This document shows positions 34,404-45,654 of a stretch of DNA of 64,000 nucleotides, in pieces. The notes below the pieces were generated by a model. The model was not told the DNA's origin, made no database searches, and was given only the letters and a program-made list of their open reading frames with translations. Numbering within the stretch: the stretch's first letter is position 1; each line of letters opens with the position of its first letter. The translations under genes were made by a program, and so were the position numbers. This DNA comes from Hygrocybe punicea (lineage: Eukaryota > Basidiomycota > Agaricomycetes > Agaricales > Hygrophoraceae), in assembly GCA_963556145.1 (NCBI GenBank), contig OY744469.1:5676767-5740766 (forward strand), in the 5' to 3' direction.

Positions 34404-34562
34404 GCTGGAGTGGTACCGGGGTACCACTCCGGGGGCTCATGCAGGACTCGAGGGAAAGGTCGACTGCATAGGAAGGATGGACTGACTACTACATCTGGAA
34501 GGCTACTAACTAGGTCAAACCGTGGGAACCTGGTCACGTGACTGGCAGGTCCCACTACTCCA
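34404..34562 (-). repeat. Solo short LTR, 159 bp, TSD ACGC
   Basis: On the minus strand it starts TGGAGTAGTGGGACC and ends GGTACCACTCCA. ACGC flanks both sides (34400-34403, 34563-34566). The central GTCACGTGAC box and CCGTGGGAACC are family hallmarks. Confidence 0.85.
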
Positions 34563-34752
34563 ACGCCAATGCCAACGGACGCGGGACAGCCGTTACACCA
34601 CCACCACCACCACCACCAGCAACAGCAACGGCAACGACAACGTCAACAACGACGATGGCAACAACGACGACGGCAACGGCCAGCAGCAGCAGCAGCAGCA
34701 GCAACGGCGGCAACAGCAGCAGCAGCAGGTGCTGCATCAAGCCATCCAACGC

Positions 34753-35650
34753 TGTAGATGTGGGTTCTGTGTGGCTTCGGAACTATATAAAGAAATAATA
34801 TAAAGATCCTAACCTGTGGGTGTCAGCGTAGAAGTGACTGGATAAATCAGTGTCGGGAATAGAAGTAAAAAGAAGGGAATGTTAGTAAAAGTAAAGCCGC
34901 CGCGTAAAACTGGACTAATAACGACGAAGCCGGCGATGAACGGAGTGAAAACGGACAAATAATAAAGAACCCGACGATGCCGATGATGTCGGGTACGGCG
35001 GGTCGGGTCGGGTCGGGTCGGAAACGATGAACGAATATACGGAAACAACGATGAAGACGACGAAGAGGACTATAAAAAGCTAAGGGTCTACATGGACGAG
35101 CATTTGAAGGGATTAAAAGGCGATTCTGACTGAAGGGAAATGGGGACTAAGGGTATCTTTTTTTGTACGGTCGTCGGGGACCGTTTTTATAGTACATGAG
35201 TGTGTAGCTACTTTCGGACATGTCTACTTCGGCCGATAGAAACTACAAAGAAACACTGGAATGGGGAAGTGGAAAGGGGGGTTGCAAAGCAACGAAGACA
35301 GGAAAGTGGAGGGGAAAACGAATATCCATGAAAAAGATTGGAAAAGTCCTACATATCTCCGAAAGGATGAGGGGATGCATAAATAAGGTAAATCCAAAGT
35401 CGGGGATTGAGTCCGAAGAGATCCATCTCCTGGAATTGGAACTCCGAGGCGTTTGAGGCTGATGGATTTAGCCCAAAAGCGGCCGTCACAAAGCGGCATG
35501 TGTCGGGTTACGTCGGTCACGTCGGGTCACGTCACGTCACGTCACGTCGGGTTACGTCGGGTTCGAATGCAAGTTGAATGGCGGCATCGGGTTGGTCCGG
35601 ATTTGTGATATATCGATGATACGGACTCAGAGGGACGTCAACCCTCTACA
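34753..35650 (-). repeat. Solo LTR, TGTAGAGACTC family, 898 bp, TSD ACGC
   Basis: It is the reverse orientation of 13686-14758 and 22179-22983: on plus it starts TGTAGATGTGGG and ends CCCTCTACA. ACGC flanks both sides (34749-34752, 35651-35654). A GTCACGTCACGTCACGTCGG repeat (35519-35560) is still CpG-rich, so this is the youngest copy. Confidence 0.85.
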
Positions 35651-36548
35651 ACGCCAAGGAACCTCGCGAACACGAGCTGACGCGTGGACATCGTTCGCGA
35701 GGTGTTCGCGAGGTATTCGGCACCAAGAAGGATAACGGGAGCGTGGGTGTACGCTCCCATCTCCACGGCGGCTCATCCAATGCCGGCAGCATCAGCAGCA
35801 ACAACAGCAGCAGCAGCAGTTGCAGCAGCAACGGCAGCAGCGCCGGTAGCGGCAGCAACAGCGACAGTGGCAACGGCAATGGCAGCAGCAGCAGCAGCAG
35901 CAGCGCCGGACGGCTCCCCCACAGCCCAACTACCTCGTGAAGTGCAGCGCCGTATCGATTGATATGTGCCTGCCATTCGCGAGGAGAATAGAGCTCATGG
36001 GGTGAGCCCACCTCGGTTTGGGGTTCAGACCGCGTCTGAACCCAGACCGAACGCGGTGAGACGGTTCGACGCCGTCTGGGTCCAGGTTTGGCCATGCGCC
36101 AAACCGGACCCGAAGTTCAGTTCGCGGTTCCGCCAAAAAGGGTCGGAACCGGACCGAACTGAACTTCGGCAACACTAGATGGGGAGATGGTGGGAGATGG
36201 TGGTGGTGGGTTGTGTTGTTCATTGTTGTTGTAGCTGGTGTTGTAAGGAAGTAGGCTGTCAACATAATTGAAGCCGGTCAATCTCAGCTGGTGCAGTTTC
36301 AAACTCAGTTTCAAAATTATTTTGCACAAGATGGCCTTGTAATGTAGATATATCATTTAAGTTTGGGTAAATACACAAACTGGATGTGCAATATAGTACT
36401 GGCTAGCTGGCTGAATGGCTGCAGCTAATGGCGACAAGAAATAGTGTAGCCGTAGCCATAGCTGGGTTGAGCTGGTCACAAGCCAAGCCGATTTGGTGGC
36501 TTGGCTATGGCTAGTAGCCAGCTTCTAGCTGTAGCCATGGCAACACTA

Positions 36549-36720
36549 GTCAGGTTTTCAACTTTTTTGGAAAACCAAAACCAAAACTGCTCATTGTGTT
36601 CAGTCTTTGGCCAAACCTGAACTGGAGCTGCATTGAACAGTTCGAGGCACATTGGTTCAGTCCATGTTCAAACTCAGTTTGACCTGTGATTTGTCATTTT
36701 CCACACTCATATTTCCTCAC
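36549..36720. repeat. Decayed GTTCAG-type element end
   Basis: The words GGTTTTC, GTTCAGTC, TGAACTGGAGC, GAACAGTTCG and CAAACTCAGTTTGACC resemble the subterminal arrays of hAT-like elements with most CpG lost. With TAGTGTTGCAAAGTTTG at 32033 it may be the remains of an older element into which 32063-36548 inserted. Confidence 0.5.
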
Positions 36721-37066
36721 AAGCTACAGCACCATCTTGATTGATGTGGGCCTGGGGTTGTGAGACCATTTATGGCAGTATGTCCTATTGTTTTGGTTCT
36801 TAATTCTCTGAAATGTGTGCTTATTTTTCATCTTATTATAATCTTGAATTTTCTTGACACCATTTCTTATAATGTGTTGTGTTATCTTTGTACATCTTGG
36901 TTGGTTTGAACTCTTCTTACATTCATCATCTTAATTCTGGCTTAGCCATCTTAAGCAATATACCTTTCTTGATTTCTCTTGACTTAAGATTTTCACTTTT
37001 CTCAAGTGACACCCTCCTGGATTTAAGAACTCTATATCTTAATATATATTTTCTTACATTGTCTTA

Positions 37067-37628
37067 CAGTGGTTTCAGAAAACCTGGTCATGCAACTTTT
37101 TTTAAATAAAAAAAAACAGCTTACCAAGGCTCAGCCACCTGCCCTCAGCCATAACAGTCTTGCATCATGTGACCTTGAGATAACTGCACAACCATTGTAA
37201 AGTGTGAATTATAAACTCAGTGAGGGGTCTATTGAAAATTTAAAATGGCATAAAATTATAATGGGGTTGATTGAAGGGCTAAGTAGGTTGAACTCATTTT
37301 GAGTCCTGTTTTCAAGGAGGAGTTGAATTATTGGTGCCAGTTCAGCCCAAAGTCATGTTTTTGGGCCTAAAGTATTTATTCTCTCCTTGGATGTAAGACT
37401 TGAAAATAATTTTGACCCTTCAACCAACCCCATGATAATTTTATGCCATTTTAAATTTTCAATACACCCCTCACTGAGTTTATAATTCATATTTTACAAT
37501 GGTTGTGCAGTTATCTTGAGGTCACATGATGCAAGACTGTTATGGCTGAGGGCAGGTGGCTGAGCCCTTGTAAGCATTATTTATTTAAATAAATAAAAGT
37601 TGCATGACAAGGTTTTCCGAAACCGCTG
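37067..37628. mobile_element. Tc1/mariner-type foldback MITE, 562 bp, TA target
   Basis: CAGTGGTTTCAGAAAACCTG at the left pairs with GGTTTTCCGAAACCGCTG at the right, and both are bounded by TA. The arms match over about 240 bp (for example TCACTGAGTTTATAATTCA, ACAATGGTTGTGCAGTTATC). It has no coding capacity. The internal TGCATCATGTGACC is kept in both arms. Confidence 0.85.
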
Positions 37629-38014
37629 TAATTTTGATTTTAAGACAAGTTAAGATTCAATAAGATTACTTAAGATGAACTGAGTTTTCCTGATGCTCTT
37701 GCAAACCTCATTACCCAACAACTCCAGCTTTTTCCTCTCCAACTCCTTCTGTATCTATATGTGAAAACAACTGCTTTATCTTCACTCCCTGCCACTGACC
37801 CCAAAAGACAATCAGCCCCGTGACCCTCAAAAGAATCATCACTCTGAGTTTTCCATTAAATACTAGGGAAGGGACATTCCAAATGCCCCCAGACACCCTC
37901 TCTGTTAGATCCCATAACATCAAATGTTGTCCAATGGGCCAACCCATATACCAGACCAGGGACAATGGAATGTTCCAACCTATCATCCCAGGGCTGCCCA
38001 ATACTTTTACCAAC

Positions 38015-39178
38015 TAGTGTTGGGGGAGTTCGGTCTCTGGTTTGGAGATTTGGCCGTGGGCTGAAACGGTTTCAAACTGAGTTTGAACCGCAAACCGATA
38101 TTCGCAAGTCGGCCACTTGGCTGACTTCCAAAGTCACCAAGACACTTCTGCAACCACCAAGAACGCCCACAACGTACGCCAAACAAGGACGACGGAGCAC
38201 CTGAGGTGGACCAAACGTGGCAGGGTACTCCCTGCCGCCCACCTATGCTTTGTTTATTTTTTTATTTTTTTATTTGACACTAACAGTAGCAAGTTACAGT
38301 CAACGGCCACCACGGCCATCACCACCACTACCACCACGGCCACCACCACCACCACTACGACGACGACGACGATTGCCACCATGACAGCCGCAACCACCAG
38401 GACCGCTACAACCACCAGGACCGCCACGTCGGACGCCAACAACAACGTGTCCAAGACACGCGCGCACGCAAATGAACATGAACAGGGTGGAGTGGGAGTC
38501 AGAGAGGTGGAACGAGCGGCGGGGTGTGGTGCATCCACCCCCGCTCCTTCGTGGTATGTTATTTTTATTCTTTCTTTTATTGATTTTATTTGTATATAAC
38601 GGAACGCGGCACAACACCACCACCACCATGCAACACCAATGCGGCCAACGTGGGGTCAACCCGCCCACCACGCATGTACAACACGCATGACGCGTCGGGA
38701 CACCCATGCGGAGAGGCCCATATGCCACCACCACGCGCTCGCCGAAAACAACCAATGCAGGACCAACGCGGGGCCAACACGCCCGTCGTCACGTGCACAA
38801 CACGTCTGACGCATCGGGGCATCACCACCACCACCACCACACCCAATCGACAACAGCCGAGGCGGAACACACGCGTTCGACACATGTGTTTCACTAGGAC
38901 AGGGCTGTGCAGCCCACCAACCCCCAATCCCACCTCGTAATGAGGCTAGCCACGTCGATTGACGTGTGCAGCGCTCTTGTGAGGTCAGATGGGAGGGAGG
39001 GCCCCCAGCCCACGCGGTTCGCGGTTCAGACCACGTCTGGACCGAAACCAAACCGACGTAAACCGTTTACGTCGGTTTCAGTTTCGGTTTGGGATTTTTT
39101 GGTAGGAACCGAACCGTTCGGTTTCGGTTTGGGGCAAAAAGGCCGAAAACCGGACCGAACCAAACTTCCCCATCACTA
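38015..39178. mobile_element. hAT-like element, GGTTTCGGTTT family, 1164 bp
   Basis: TAGTGTTGGGGGAGTTCGG...AAACTTCCCCATCACTA, perfect TSD TTACCAAC (38007-38014, 39179-39186). The terminal inverted repeat differs from the others after the first eight bases. It has ACC/ACG trinucleotide payloads (38300-38450, 38820-38845), the words GTGGTGCATCCACC (about 38527) and a CCTCGTAA...TTGTGAGG motif (38932-38985). An intron was not identified with confidence. Confidence 0.9.
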
Positions 39179-39194
39179 TTACCAACATGGTGAA

Positions 39195-39347
39195 TGGTGG
39201 AGTAGTTGTGCCTGGACAGTCACATGATAGAGTTCCTATGGTTCATCATAGTCAGTAGCCTTTTGGATGTAGTAGATAGTCCTATCTCAGCCTTTTGGCA
39301 GCTTCTACCATCTTGTGATCCTGAGGGACCTCCAACCCACTCCAACA
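39195..39347 (+). repeat. Short LTR followed by a primer-binding site
   Basis: TGGTGGAGTAGTTGTGCCTG...CACTCCAACA, with the TCACATGAT box. It is directly followed by TGGTGATAAGAG (39348-39359), like a tRNA-iMet-type primer-binding site. The internal region that follows is only about 440 bp before the next LTR fragment. Confidence 0.75.
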
Positions 39348-39787
39348 TGGTGATAAGAGTGGATTCTTAGCCAGCCCTTCTGCTAGCAGTTTTCAGCACC
39401 TCAGTAAGCTTTCTTTTCTTTTTGGTAACCCAGCGATTCTTCAAGCACTGAGCACCATTCTGAGAACATTTCTGAACCAGAGCACCTTTTTGAGCACCAA
39501 GAACTTTCTGAACAGAGAACTGAGCACCAAGCACTTTTTGAGTGAATCTATTTAACTTTGACATGGCAAACAATAAAAAGAAAACAAGAAGAGAAACCCC
39601 AGCATCAATGCATCAGCAAGAGCCTGCATCCACCACTTCAGCTCAAAGATGGCAACATTATGCATATCACAGACCTCAAGAGATTGGTCTTCTCATGCAT
39701 TGAAAAAGGCCAAGCACAAGGCATTGTGGAGAAACACACTCATTGGGAATCGACCCAAATGACTCTGTCAACCTGCATATCAAGGAT

Positions 39788-39919
39788 GGATCACGTGACT
39801 TAGTTCCCACGGTTGAACCAGTGAGTAGCAGATCTGGTTGTAGTAGATACCCTTATCCTAGTCTTTCCAAGACACACATCCTCTGAGTGCCCTGAGGGTA
39901 CCCCCGGTACCTCTCCACC
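39788..39919 (+). repeat. Short LTR, 5'-truncated, followed by a primer-binding site
   Basis: ATCACGTGACTTAGTTCCCACGG...GGTACCTCTCCACC, then TGGTGATGAGAG (39920-39931). The LTR start is missing. Confidence 0.7.
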
Positions 39920-40578
39920 TGGTGATGAGAGTGTGGTTTGAACCCACACACACTGCTTTTGCTCTGTTTTTCACTTTTTAGCCTGCTTGCTTTGACTTGG
40001 ATATCTCCCTCAACTCCAATGTCGGATTATGAAAGGCTTTTTGTGTTTTGGGGCTCATCTGGGCACCCAGCCGACTGGCTGAACCTGGTAGACCGAGAAG
40101 TTGCCTTGGGGAACAGTGACCACAATAAAATCAAGATATTTGCTGGCAAAATTGTTGACACGGTTCCTTGAGCTTCTGAAACAACTACAAAAACATTGGC
40201 CCATAGTTTGGGAACTTATTTGTCACTCAGTGGATTGACAAACTCAGTGCCAATGCCTTGGCAGCCAAAGAGTCCTCATTACTCCAAAGTCTGGACCCTT
40301 TATATTCCGAAACATTTATGCTCAATGTCTTCTCCACGCAACCAACGTCAGATGACTCAGAATCCCATTTACCAGAAGTAAAAGGTACATGAGTTGTTAC
40401 CACAAGAACTACAGCCTTTGGAACAGAGGCACACATTGTGAATTTGAGCACTGCAACTTCTGAGGACAGAGTACGGAGTACAGAACACAGTGTGAACTTT
40501 GAGGACAGAGTACAGAGAATGTTGGACATGATAGAGGCCATTTACCAAAAGAGGACTGAAGAATACAAGGAACGAGCA

Positions 40579-40736
40579 TGTTGGAGTAGTAGCGAGGGTA
40601 GGATCACATGACTCAGTTCTCACGGTTCGAGTTGTTTGTCAGTTCCAAAAGTAGTCAGAGACCAACCAATCCATGACCTTCCAGACTCCAGACTCAGTTT
40701 CCTGTTAGATGCCCAAGAGTCCTGACCACTCCAACA
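40579..40736 (+). repeat. 5' LTR (158 bp) of a short-LTR Gypsy element
   Basis: TGTTGGAGTAGTAGCG...CCACTCCAACA: clean TG...CA ends with a 10-bp inverted terminal match. TGGTGATGAGAGCAG (40737-40751) follows at once as primer-binding site. The gag-type reading frames start about 250 bp later. Confidence 0.82.
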
Positions 40737-41209
40737 TGGTGATGAGAGCAGCATTCGACCTCTACACCCAATAGACTCACCAGAGACCTGAGAAGAGCAT
40801 GTGAGCCGAGACCCAAGACCAGAGCACAGAGACCAGACCCAACCACCAAAACCTAAATACCAGTACACCAAGACATTGTACCTACACCCATACCTGCCCA
40901 CATGAGATCTTTGTAGATCATTCATCTCAAACTTCCTGAGATGAACAAGGTAGATTCACAGGCAGTTCAACCTCCCTATTGAGCTCAAGAACATCCACTT
41001 CAACATCCATCACCACCTCATCCAACAACTCAGAATTCTCCAGCCACAGCACACCGGACACACCACCCACATCACCACCACACAACAACATGATCCACCA
41101 CTCTGACCAAAAATGGGTGAATTGGGATCCCAACATTGGGATGGGGGACCTGACGAAAATTAGCACTGGGGCAATTTATGTGCAAAATCAAAATCAAGAT
41201 TGAGGACAA

Positions 41210-44200
41210 AGAGTACACTATCGACAAAAAGAAAATAGAATGCTTCCAAAACAACCTTGAGTATGCAGGAATAGCGGATTAATGGTTTGATAAACTTGCA
41301 AACGACACGAAAATGGATTAGGACAAATTAGTTGAGGAATTTGAGAAGGAATGGCTGAAGAATGCAATCCCAAAACCAACAAAAACTGAGCGAATCCATA
41401 CCCTCAAAGAGTGGATCATAACCACAGATGAGCTGGGGAGGAAAACAATAACCACAGGGTCAAAGGAGGTATGGACACACGTGAAGTAGGTGAACAGACT
41501 AGCCACCAAAGCAAAAGACGCAGAAGATACAGCCAGCCTACTACTACAAGACATGTTTGACAATTTACCAGCACCAGTTCATGAACTTATACGGTACAAA
41601 ACACATACCAACTACGAAGAACTTGCCAAAGCCGTACACACTCTTGACACTCTTGATTTATGCAAGGTCGTTGACAAATACAAAAAGGATGAGGAAACTG
41701 CTCAACTTGCATGCATCCCAAACTCCCCAACAAAAAGCCTTTGCAACTTGCTAGCAAACACCCACCTCCAAACACCTGCAGGCCCATGCCACCAATACGA
41801 TACCCCCCTGACCCTACCAAAACCATTCGATACAAGACACCAACCATGACCCTTTAGCAGCAATACGGGCAACCACGGAAACTTATTTGCAAGCCAAGGG
41901 TCCATACGACAACATTGAGGTGCAGGCCCAGGTGCGTTGGGTGTAGACAGAGAACCAACCACCCCATCAATCATCCCCATTGCCAGAAACCAACCTATCA
42001 CTGTTAGACACAACAACCTACAAAATTTTGCCATACAACAACACCCCAACACTGAAGTGGGACACACAGCATACAATAGTGTTGCTGTGACTACAACTAG
42101 CAGTCGACTTGACGTTGTAGTCATAGCTGATATTAGCCCAGTCGACCTCCAACTCGACTACAACTATCCGATCAACTTGACTTTGACTATGCCAATCTGG
42201 CAAGCCGTAGTCGAGCTGACTTAGCCGACTGTAGTTGGTATTGTAATAATTATATAATTTTATTTATTTATTTATGACCTGTAAATTTAAATGGCTTGAG
42301 AGCAGATTTGAAAGAGTTTGGGGGTGGCTTATATACCCTTCTCGCTGCGCACGGACCATGTGACCTTGTTTGGTCAACTGGAACAAACTCAATCACGCAA
42401 CAATTACGCGTAGCACCCAAGGTAAGTGTAATTCGGTTTATTCTACTAACTACTTAAACATCTTTAGGTTTTTTTCCCGCACCCTCACGCCAAACGAACA
42501 CGAACATGGCAACAGCAACAAGCAGATGGGATGCAGTTGAGAACAGGGACAACCCAGGCCAACCATGACAGCAAGAATGAGGATGATGGGAATGAGGACG
42601 ATGGACTAAACGAAGACAAAAACGACGACAAACGCAACGACGGTGAGAACGGGAAGATGACAACAAAGCGGGAACGGCAACTACGACAATGGGAAGATGA
42701 CAACAGGGGAACGGGACAACGAGGACAACGGAGACCGGGACAAGAAGGACAATGGCCACAGGGACGACGACGGCAACGGGGACGACGATGATGGCAACGA
42801 CGAGGACAGTGAGCATGGGTATGGGGACAGGCAACGGATGACAGAAACAAGACGGACACCCATGGGACGTCCCCAGCGCCATCCAACCTCGCAAAAACAC
42901 GGAGTGCATCAATTGACGTGCCCCTGTTGTTCGTGAGGTACTTAGGATGGAATGTGGTGGGTACCTGCTGTCGTCTTATCCCCTCACCCTCACCCTCACC
43001 TCATCCCCACAGCAACAATGACAACATGGGTGGCAACAATGACAGCAGGGACCGGAACGAAGACAATGTGGACTGGAACGATAAGAACAGGAATGGGGAC
43101 TGGAAGGATGACCACAACGACGAGAACAGGGATGACAATGGGGATGGGAATGGGGATGGTGATGATGACCGGAACGACGACAGCAGGGATTGCAACGACA
43201 ACAACAACAGACACCAGGACAATGAGGATGACAATGAGCAACCATGCCAGACGTGGACAAGAAGGATGCAGAAATGGGGGTGGCCAGGTCGAACGAGGAA
43301 GATGAAAGGTGACAGGGACCCGGAAGATGGGAATGACAGCAACCAGAGGCAATGGACCACAAGGACAGGAATGAGGACGGACCACAAGGATGATGGCAAG
43401 GTCAGGGGCGACCCCTCCTCTCCGTTTCCCCTCCCCCTCCGCCTACTCTTATTTATTTTTATAATATTTAAATTTATTTTAATATATATTCTTTTTACTA
43501 ATGGACTGACCATAGTCAATATATTAGTTGAAGTCATGGCTTGACTAGTCGAAGCCGTGACTTCGACTTTGACTACATCAATTTATGTGTATATAGTCTA
43601 GCTGTAGTCATGACTACATAGTTGCGACTACGACTAGTCAAGTCGTGGCAACACTAGCATACAAGGCCCAGGTCAATGCATGGCATCACACCAATCCCGA
43701 TGGCCAACCAGAAAAATTACACCTATTCCTGTTGACACCAGGAACCACCCTGCTCAGTTCTTGTGAATGCTGGGAATGCGGATATGCTGGCCACAGAGCT
43801 GGAAACCCCGCTTGCTCAGGGAACACCCTTCCAGAACTGGAACGCACCTGATTCTGGGTCACCAGTTACATTACCCATGAAGTGTCAAAGGAACATCAAG
43901 GAACCAGCATCAATTACATTAACTATGGACATTAGGCATACAGAGGTTACAGCAACTACAACTAGCATTATGGAGGACACAACTACATGGACAAAGTAGA
44001 CAACATCCAGGGAAATGGAGGAGGGCCGTCCATGTAGATGCAGGTCAGATGGCCCAGAAAAATCAGAGGACAGCAAACACATCAGTCCCCGACCAGCATA
44101 CAGGATGGGTTGGGGACGTGCACTTAGACCCTCCCAAAATTGATTCACATATGGACATAGAGTGTTTAGTCAGTAAAGACCTGGTACCCCATACCCCTAA

Positions 44201-44645
44201 ACATGAAATGTTTGACATGTACTTGATGAGAGAGGATCTGCTAGCACTACCAAAAAACCAAGCAAGACCGTTCATACACACCATAGGGCTCCACGGCCAC
44301 ATGGGCACTTCCCAATACTTAAAAGGACTGTTTGATGATGGATCTATGGTAAACTCCATCTGCACATCGACATACCAGAAACACTGACACCAACTTGGCA
44401 ACCTCTCCCCATCTCAAACAACCTTATGCATGGCAAATGGAGTGGGCATACCATCACAGGGCCATTGGGTAGGCAACATTGAGCTTGGCGGCCTACACAA
44501 AAATGTCACATTCGAAGTGTTCCCAAGTGGAGGTAACTGGTCACTCCTGTTTGGAAAACCACTGCTACAACAATACAGAGCTGTTCACGACTACAGCAAT
44601 GACACACTATGCATACCCTACAACAATGGGTGGCAAACCCTGTAA
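41210..44645 (+). pseudogene. Decayed gag-protease of the short-LTR Gypsy element
   Basis: Gag: about 41290-41850 reads WFDKLANDTKMDW, EFEKEWLKNAIPKPTKTERI, WTHVKWVNRLATKAKD (with stops) and DLCKVVDKYKKDEETAQLAC. After the hAT-like insertion, a zinc knuckle CWECGYAGHRAGNPAC lies at about 43775. Protease: GLFDDGSMVNSICTSTYQ (about 44320-44380) has Asp-x-Gly as active site, with the flap region LGGLHKNVTFEVFP and the closing LLFGKPLLQQYRAVHDY. Several stops and frame changes make it inactive. Gag packages element RNA; the protease would cut the polyprotein. Confidence 0.75.
42077..43656 (+). mobile_element. hAT-like element, GACTAGTC/GTCGAC family, 1580 bp
   Basis: TAGTGTTGCTGTGACTACAA...GTCAAGTCGTGGCAACACTA, perfect TSD GCATACAA (42069-42076, 43657-43664). 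Subterminal words are AGTCGACTTGACG, CTAGTCGAAG and GTAGTCGAGC. CATGTGACC at about 42357, intron 42422-42467, GAC/GGGAACGAC payloads (42580-42810, 43030-43220) and a CCTCGCAAA...TTCGTGAGG motif at 42886-42939. Confidence 0.92.
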
Positions 44646-44699
44646 ATGAAAGCCAGGAACTGACACTAGACTGCCCCACGATACCAAGTCACATATTGT

Positions 44700-45654
44700 G
44701 CAATGCTATCACAATGCTGACCACTCAATTTTCACAAGAGAAACTGAACCTTTTAAATCACAACAAGTCAACGCCGTCCTCGACAAAGTTACCATTGGAC
44801 CCAACCTCAACATGGAACAATGGAAACAAGTACAGGACCTACTGCGTGAGTATGCAGACTGCTTTGCATTGTCAGTAGGTGAAGTAAACACTATACCGGT
44901 GTGGAAGTAGGTCACGTGACTCATGCCTTAGTCAGTAGCACTTCCCGATGTGGTAGATCAGTCTTATCCAGCATCATCCATGTCATAGCATCGCCATCCA
45001 CCCTGAGCACCCTCTGAGTACCCTGAGGGTACATCCGGTACCGCTCCACTGGGGGCCAAACACCGTATACATGTACCACCAGACACAACGTTTCCCAAAT
45101 GTGTGCCTCGACAATGTTAGTTCACAGCAGTGCAGCACAAATTTTTGAGCAAAACCATTGACGAACTACTGGCAGCAGACATAATGAAACCCATCTGACC
45201 AGAAGACGTCAAATGCACCTTGCCAATTGCCCTTGGCAAAAAGACACATGACAACCCCAGCCTTCTGATAGAAGAGCTCCGTCATTGTGTCAACAACAAA
45301 TGTATAGCCCACGGATTTCCACCAGCCCACAACATGGAACCACGCCCAACACCAGCCGACCCCAACAAGGATGAACAGCACCTGGCGAAATGGCGGTTCT
45401 GCCAAAACTACAACATGCTCAACAGGGTCACCCAAGTTTTCCCAATGCCCCAGGGTGACATATGGATAAAGCAGAGATGCCTAAGTGGTCACAGGTGGGT
45501 CCATGGATTCAATTTCACCTCAGGATTCTATGCTGTCATGATTCCACAAGATAGCAGCTGTACCTCACATTCTACATTGAGGGCAGAGGATTTTTTACAC
45601 AGAAGCGGATGCCTTTCAGGATAACCGGTGCCCCCTCCACATGGTTTTGGTTTT
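44700..45654 (+). pseudogene. Decayed reverse-transcriptase start of the short-LTR Gypsy element
   Basis: Readings ADCFALSVGEVNTIP, then (after the LTR insertion at 44900-45050) TIDELLAADIMKPI, PEDVKCTLPIALGKKTH, KWRFCQNYNMLNRVTQVFPM, PQGDI, GHRWVHGFNFTSGFYAVMIP and MPFRITGAPSTWFWF match fungal Gypsy RT up to the palm. The YxDD motif is not reached. Stop codons include a TGA at about 45197. The family Ile-Pro-Gly-Ala-Lys joint is cut exactly by the LTR. Confidence 0.78.
44900..45050 (+). repeat. Solo short LTR in RT pseudogene
   Basis: TGTGGAAGTAGGTCACGTGAC...GGTACCGCTCCACT. It splits the RT reading between ACCGG and GGGGGCC. The exact TSD is unclear because the target is a G run. Confidence 0.7.

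Larger units (their letters stand above)
33975..36177 (+). mobile_element. hAT-like element, GGTTCG family, with two LTR insertions
   Basis: TAGTGTTGCTGTAGTTCGG...CTTCGGCAACACTA, perfect TSD GATGGGGA (33967-33974, 36178-36185). It holds a short LTR (34404-34562) and a solo LTR (34753-35650), leaving about 1.14 kb of its own. Intron 34299-34345, CAC/CAG payload in two parts (34590-34730 and 35790-35910), CCTCGCGAA motifs at 35661-35703 and 35932-35984. Confidence 0.92.
32063..36548 (-). mobile_element. hAT-like element, GCTAGC family, holding two nested hAT-like elements
   Basis: TAGTGTTACTGCGGCTTGGC...GTAGCCATGGCAACACTA with a perfect TSD GTCAGGTT (32055-32062, 36549-36556). Ends are rich in GGCTAGCTGG and AGCTGCAGCT. 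Without the nested insertions (32746-33874 and 33975-36177 plus one TSD each) it is about 1.14 kb. A CCTCACGAA...TTCACGAGG hairpin lies at 32408-32463, and a GGGTGCACCACCCTCCC block at about 32657-32673 is in the reverse sense of the other elements, suggesting minus orientation. Confidence 0.92.
40737..45654 (+). mobile_element. Short-LTR Ty3/Gypsy element, internal region, decayed and invaded
   Basis: Primer-binding site, gag, zinc knuckle, aspartic protease and the start of reverse transcriptase occur in Gypsy order on the plus strand. A hAT-like element (42077-43656) and a short LTR (44900-45050) sit inside. It ends in RT next to copy B of the exonuclease gene; RNase H, integrase and a 3' LTR are missing. 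Confidence 0.8.

Noticed and set aside
39788..39931. tRNA-derived SINE, because GGTTTGAACCC resembles a B box on one strand
   Set aside because: No A box is found at the right distance. TG...CA ends, 4-bp TSDs, primer-binding sites and adjacent gag-pol fit a short LTR better.
42485..42912. Basic His/Arg-rich ORFs in the GACTAGTC-family element
   Set aside because: Antisense shadows of the GAC/GGGAAC payload.
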